Shown here: one piece after another, positions 61,029-64,000 of the stretch
How positions within the stretch are numbered: position 1 is the stretch's first letter
Layout of the letters: each line of letters begins with the position of its first letter
NCBI GenBank assembly: GCA_019694465.1
Contig: JAIBBV010000003.1
Location: 1 to 64,000 of the forward strand
Direction of reading: 5' to 3'
DNA from: Oligoflexia bacterium
Lineage (GTDB): Bacteria; Bdellovibrionota_C; UBA2361; JAFLCA01
DNA: 64,000 nt
The notes under the pieces: generated by a model
The model's database searches: none
Told to the model about the DNA's origin: nothing
What the model saw: the letters and a program-made list of their open reading frames with translations, nothing else
Translations under genes and position numbers: made by a program

Positions 61029-62288
61029 TTAGCTCGCCACGCGTAGCAGGTGATACTGTTTCTTGCCAGCACGTAGCACTAGCATTGAGGCATTAGAGTA
61101 GGGGGCTTTGGCCATGCTCAAGGTCGGGTCACTGATGCGGCCATTATTGATGTAGGCTCCTCCGCTGCTAATCAGGCGGCGCGCTTCCCCCTTGGACTGG
61201 GAGAGCTTCGTCTCAGCCAACAAGTCTACAACAGTCATGGCATTAAACTTCGCTCGTGCAAGCGTAGTTGATGGCACGTCGCTAAAAATTTCAGCGAGTT
61301 TAGTTTCTGGAATGCCATCTAGTGAGCCGCCAAAGAGGACTTGCGCGCAGCGCTTGGCGTCCTGGGTTGCTTCCTCTCCATGCACCAGGGTGCACACCGC
61401 ATCGGCCAAGGCAATCTGCGCTTCGCGCTTTTCAGGTGCAGCTTTTGTGCGCTCCTCCAGAGCTAAAATTTCATCTTTGCTCTTAAATGTGAATATCCTA
61501 AGGAACTTTCCGACGCTGGCATCTTCAACGTTCAACCAGAATTGATGGAACTTGTATGGGCTGGTCATGCTGCCATCGAGCCATACCGCGCCACCTTCAC
61601 TCTTTCCAAATTTGCGACCCTGGTTATCGGTGATCAGAGGAATTGATAGGGCATAGGCCTCTCCTCCATTTTTACGGCGAATTAATTCAAGTCCAGCCGT
61701 AATATTGCCCCACTGATCCGATCCGCCCACCTGCAAACGACACTGTCGCTGCGTGAATAGGTGGTAAAAGTCAAACGCCTGCAAAAGCATGTAGCTAAAT
61801 TCTGTGTAGGAAATCGAATCGGTTTCAACGCGACTCTTAACAAACTCCTTGGCAAGCATGTAGTTGATGGTGAAGTGCTTGCCGACATCGCGAAGGAAAT
61901 CCAGCACGCTGACTCCAGCGGTCCAGTCGTAGTTGTTAACAAAATCGGCGCTTAAGCCCGCACGCTTAAAAATTTCTAGCACCTTGGCGCTATGCTTACG
62001 AACATTTTCATCGATTGTGGCTCGATCAAGCAGCTGACGCTCGGTCCTGCGACCGGATGGGTCGCCGATCGAGCCAGTTGAGCCCCCGAATAGCATAATT
62101 GGCTTGAGGCCGTGCTTAGCTAGGTGCAGCGACACTACAATTGGCACCAGATTTCCAATTTGAAGGCTAGGGGCGGTAGGGTCCATCCCCAGATAAAAAG
62201 CTGTACCGGCTGGAAGTTTCCGTAGTCCATCGGGGTCTGACATGTCCTGGATCAGTCCGCGCCATTCAAGTTCTTCTATGAAGGTCAT
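61029..62288 (-). CDS. tyrS: Tyrosyl-tRNA synthetase
   Basis: TyrRS charges tRNA-Tyr. The 419-residue protein has the class I HIGH-region equivalent YLGMDPTAPSLQIGNLVPI, a QVGGSDQWGNITAGLELIRR motif, the KMSKS-equivalent KFGKSEGGAVWLDG, and a C-terminal S4-like RNA-binding domain (about 350-419, SQSKGEARRLISSGGAYING). GAGGT precedes the ATG. It follows rfbA by 6 nt in the same orientation, an unusual pairing. Confidence 0.96.
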   Translation of the reverse strand: MTFIEELEWRGLIQDMSDPDGLRKLPAGTAFYLGMDPTAPSLQIGNLVPIVVSLHLAKHGLKPIMLFGGSTGSIGDPSGRRTERQLLDRATIDENVRKHSAKVLEIFKRAGLSADFVNNYDWTAGVSVLDFLRDVGKHFTINYMLAKEFVKSRVETDSISYTEFSYMLLQAFDFYHLFTQRQCRLQVGGSDQWGNITAGLELIRRKNGGEAYALSIPLITDNQGRKFGKSEGGAVWLDGSMTSPYKFHQFWLNVEDASVGKFLRIFTFKSKDEILALEERTKAAPEKREAQIALADAVCTLVHGEEATQDAKRCAQVLFGGSLDGIPETKLAEIFSDVPSTTLARAKFNAMTVVDLLAETKLSQSKGEARRLISSGGAYINNGRISDPTLSMAKAPYSNASMLVLRAGKKQYHLLRVAS

Positions 62289-62294
62289 ATTACC

Positions 62295-63167
62295 TCAGCG
62301 ATTCTCGTTCAGCAGAGCTAGCAAGTATTGGCCGTAGCTATTCTTACTCATAGCCTGACCTAGTTCTTGAAGCTTACTCGCTTTGATATAGCCAAGTCGG
62401 TAGGCGATTTCCTCGATACATGCCACCATCTGGCCTTGGCGTTCCTCAATGGTTTGAATAAACATCGAGGCTTGCAACAGTGATTCGTAAGTTCCCGTGT
62501 CAAGCCAAGCTATGCCACGTCCAAATTTTTCAACGTTCAGCTTTCCTTGTTGTAAGTAAACTCGATTTACGTCGGTAATTTCAAGCTCTCCACGCGCTGA
62601 TGGTTTCAGCTTGGCGGCGATATCAATTACCGCATTGTCGTAGAAGTACAGTCCCGTTACAGCCCAATTGGACTTTGGTTGTGTTGGCTTCTCTTCAATC
62701 GAATTGGGGCGCCCCTTTTCGTCAAAGGCCACAACCCCATAGCGTTCTGGATCTCTAACTACATAACCGAACACCGTGGCCCCGTTCTTGGCATCAGAGG
62801 CTCGTTTTAGGTGTTCGGTAAGTCCATGTCCGAAAAAGATGTTATCCCCAAGGCATAGAGCAACCCGATCTTGGCCAATGAAGTCCTTGCCAATTATGAA
62901 AGCTTGCGCCAGCCCTTCTGGGCGTGGCTGAACAGCGTAGTTAATATTGAGGCCAATAAAGCTGCCATCACCCAGTAGGCGCTTGAAGCCTTCTTGTTCA
63001 TGGGGAGTGGTGATGATCAGAATATCCCGAATCCCTGACAGCATTAGGGTCGATAGGGGATAGTAAATCATGGGCTTACTGTAGATTGGCAGTAACTGCT
63101 TGGAGACAGACCTTGTCACTGGATAGAGGCGAGTTCCTGAACCGCCTGCGAGAATTATTCCCTTCAT
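62295..63167 (-). CDS. rfbA: Glucose-1-phosphate thymidylyltransferase
   Basis: RfbA/RmlA makes dTDP-glucose, the first step to dTDP-L-rhamnose and other deoxysugars. The 290-residue protein is full length, with [59 protein letters not shown] and [27 protein letters not shown] precedes the ATG. rfbB, rfbC and rfbD are not in the window, so they must lie beyond the edge or elsewhere. The donor may feed the surface glycan locus. Confidence 0.96.
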   Translation of the reverse strand: MKGIILAGGSGTRLYPVTRSVSKQLLPIYSKPMIYYPLSTLMLSGIRDILIITTPHEQEGFKRLLGDGSFIGLNINYAVQPRPEGLAQAFIIGKDFIGQDRVALCLGDNIFFGHGLTEHLKRASDAKNGATVFGYVVRDPERYGVVAFDEKGRPNSIEEKPTQPKSNWAVTGLYFYDNAVIDIAAKLKPSARGELEITDVNRVYLQQGKLNVEKFGRGIAWLDTGTYESLLQASMFIQTIEERQGQMVACIEEIAYRLGYIKASKLQELGQAMSKNSYGQYLLALLNENR

Positions 63168-63188
63168 CTCGTAGTTCTCCTTTTGCTC

Positions 63189-64000
63189 TTAGCTGATCGC
63201 AGCCGTAGCGTGCAGAATTTCCACACTCTTAATGATGCGTGCGGCTGCTTCAGGTACGTCTTTCTCCCAGCCTGTCTCTCCTGCCAGTATTTTTTTAAGC
63301 ACATCACGAGAGGAAATCTCTAGTACGTTTGGATTAAAATCTGTCAAAGCGCTTATGCATCCTAACGATTTTAGGTGTTGATAGAGGAACTTAAGCTTAT
63401 CTGGCATCGGAACATTGTCGGCCGTGATGATTGCGTCTTGTTGCGCAGCTGGAAGATCTTCATATCCAGGCACCCCAGCTATGTAAGTGCGATACATATG
63501 CGCTGTCATCGGGTAGATGTAGAGCTTTGTGTTCAATTGGAACAGCTTACCCATCGATTCCAAAATTCCACCTTCCAGGTGCTGGTAATACTTTTCATTG
63601 AACATTTGCAGCAGACTGTTGATGCCCAACACTAGACCTAGAGTTTCTTTGCTATATTGGCGCAAATATAGCGCTAGTCGGTAATACTCAGGATAATTGG
63701 AGATTAATACGTTATACCCAAGCGCCGAGAGTGTTTCAGCGCGAGCTACAAAGTCGACGTGCGCCAGGGCGCCAGTGGACAGTAGGTTGTTTAAGGTAAT
63801 TTCTACGAGTACCAGCGGCTCTTTTCCGGCATTGCATGGTTCGCTAGCAAAGCGGCGCTTGGCGCTCTCCAACATATCTACGTTTAGGTTGGTAATAGGA
63901 CGGAAACTGCCTCGTTCTACTAATACGGGGCGCTTGTATAGTACCTCCGACGGTTGCAGGATTTCCCGTTTGGGGCCAAACATCACGGCGTTGGTGAGCG
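63189..64000 (-). CDS. Conserved protein of unknown function, 5' end beyond window
   Basis: The visible 265 residues start at an ATG (63986), but the open frame runs on without a stop to the window edge, so the true start is probably outside. Recognisable conserved-looking blocks are VLVEITLNNLLSTGALAHVD, ALGYNVLISNYPEYYRLALY, YQHLEGGILESMGKLFQLNT and NVLEISSRDVLKKILAGETG. There is no signal peptide in the visible part. I have seen similar proteins only as uncharacterised. It lies 21 nt upstream of rfbA, so it is probably in the same operon. Confidence 0.7.
   Translation of the reverse strand, partial: LTNAVMFGPKREILQPSEVLYKRPVLVERGSFRPITNLNVDMLESAKRRFASEPCNAGKEPLVLVEITLNNLLSTGALAHVDFVARAETLSALGYNVLISNYPEYYRLALYLRQYSKETLGLVLGINSLLQMFNEKYYQHLEGGILESMGKLFQLNTKLYIYPMTAHMYRTYIAGVPGYEDLPAAQQDAIITADNVPMPDKLKFLYQHLKSLGCISALTDFNPNVLEISSRDVLKKILAGETGWEKDVPEAAARIIKSVEILHATAAIS

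Overview
The window is ordinary chromosomal DNA of a Gram-negative bacterium with roughly balanced base composition. It carries an LpxC (lipid A synthesis), outer-membrane and lipoprotein genes, IspF (MEP pathway), MreB and a type A RNase P RNA. The translation cluster rimP-nusA-ylxR-infB-rbfA-nrnA-truB, a DUF4388 protein, YchF and Smr/NYN proteins fit lineages formerly grouped as Deltaproteobacteria or a neighbouring uncultured phylum. I cannot name the organism. The two tRNA genes lack an encoded CCA end. I see no phage, CRISPR array or complete insertion sequence.

Layout. 1-7.8 kb: structured leader and the translation/RNA-modification operon. 8-18.8 kb: mixed single genes, including a response-regulator/LpxC fusion, a 3-hydroxyacyl-CoA dehydrogenase, a solitary mreB, a flippase-like membrane protein, a rhodanese, tRNA-Lys, a protein with a strongly cationic amphipathic C-terminus, and ychF. 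18.8-20.9 kb: a repeat-rich non-coding zone with tRNA-Ile2 and broken tRNA copies, then a zinc-ribbon coiled-coil protein and rnpB. 20.9-24.5 kb: a DPM1-like glycosyltransferase with a DUF2304 partner, and two consecutive UDP-galactopyranose mutase homologues. 24.5-28.2 kb: a metal-uptake cluster with porin, binding protein and permease but no ATPase. 28.5-30.3 kb: an ABC exporter that looks compositionally different. 31-42 kb: a surface-polysaccharide locus with Wzm/Wzt transporter, glycosyltransferases, HAD-UbiA fusion, DprE1-like oxidase, DprE2-like reductase, a TPR lipoprotein and a GT-C membrane glycosyltransferase. 42-51 kb: dnaB, a NYN protein, a NUDT9-like Nudix hydrolase, a YkuD homologue lacking its catalytic residues, a lytic transglycosylase, ispF, folB, a DUF2797 protein, a metallo-hydrolase and purN. 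51-55.5 kb: rpsO-pnp-dut and a cystathionine beta-synthase. 55.5-64 kb: hypothetical envelope proteins, an Flp-like pilin, a TPR/DUF4388 pair, then the tyrS-rfbA cluster.

The main system-level observation is the surface-glycan content. UDP-galactofuranose synthesis (two mutase homologues) occurs with what looks like the decaprenyl-phosphoryl-arabinose route (UbiA-type phosphoribosyltransferase fused to a HAD phosphatase, DprE1-like and DprE2-like enzymes), a Wzm/Wzt exporter and several lipid-linked glycosyltransferases. This gene set parallels the mycobacterial arabinogalactan locus, but in an organism that should make lipid A. Other unusual points are the REC-LpxC fusion, a pseudo-L,D-transpeptidase lipoprotein, a cationic helical protein, and tRNA-derived palindromic debris.
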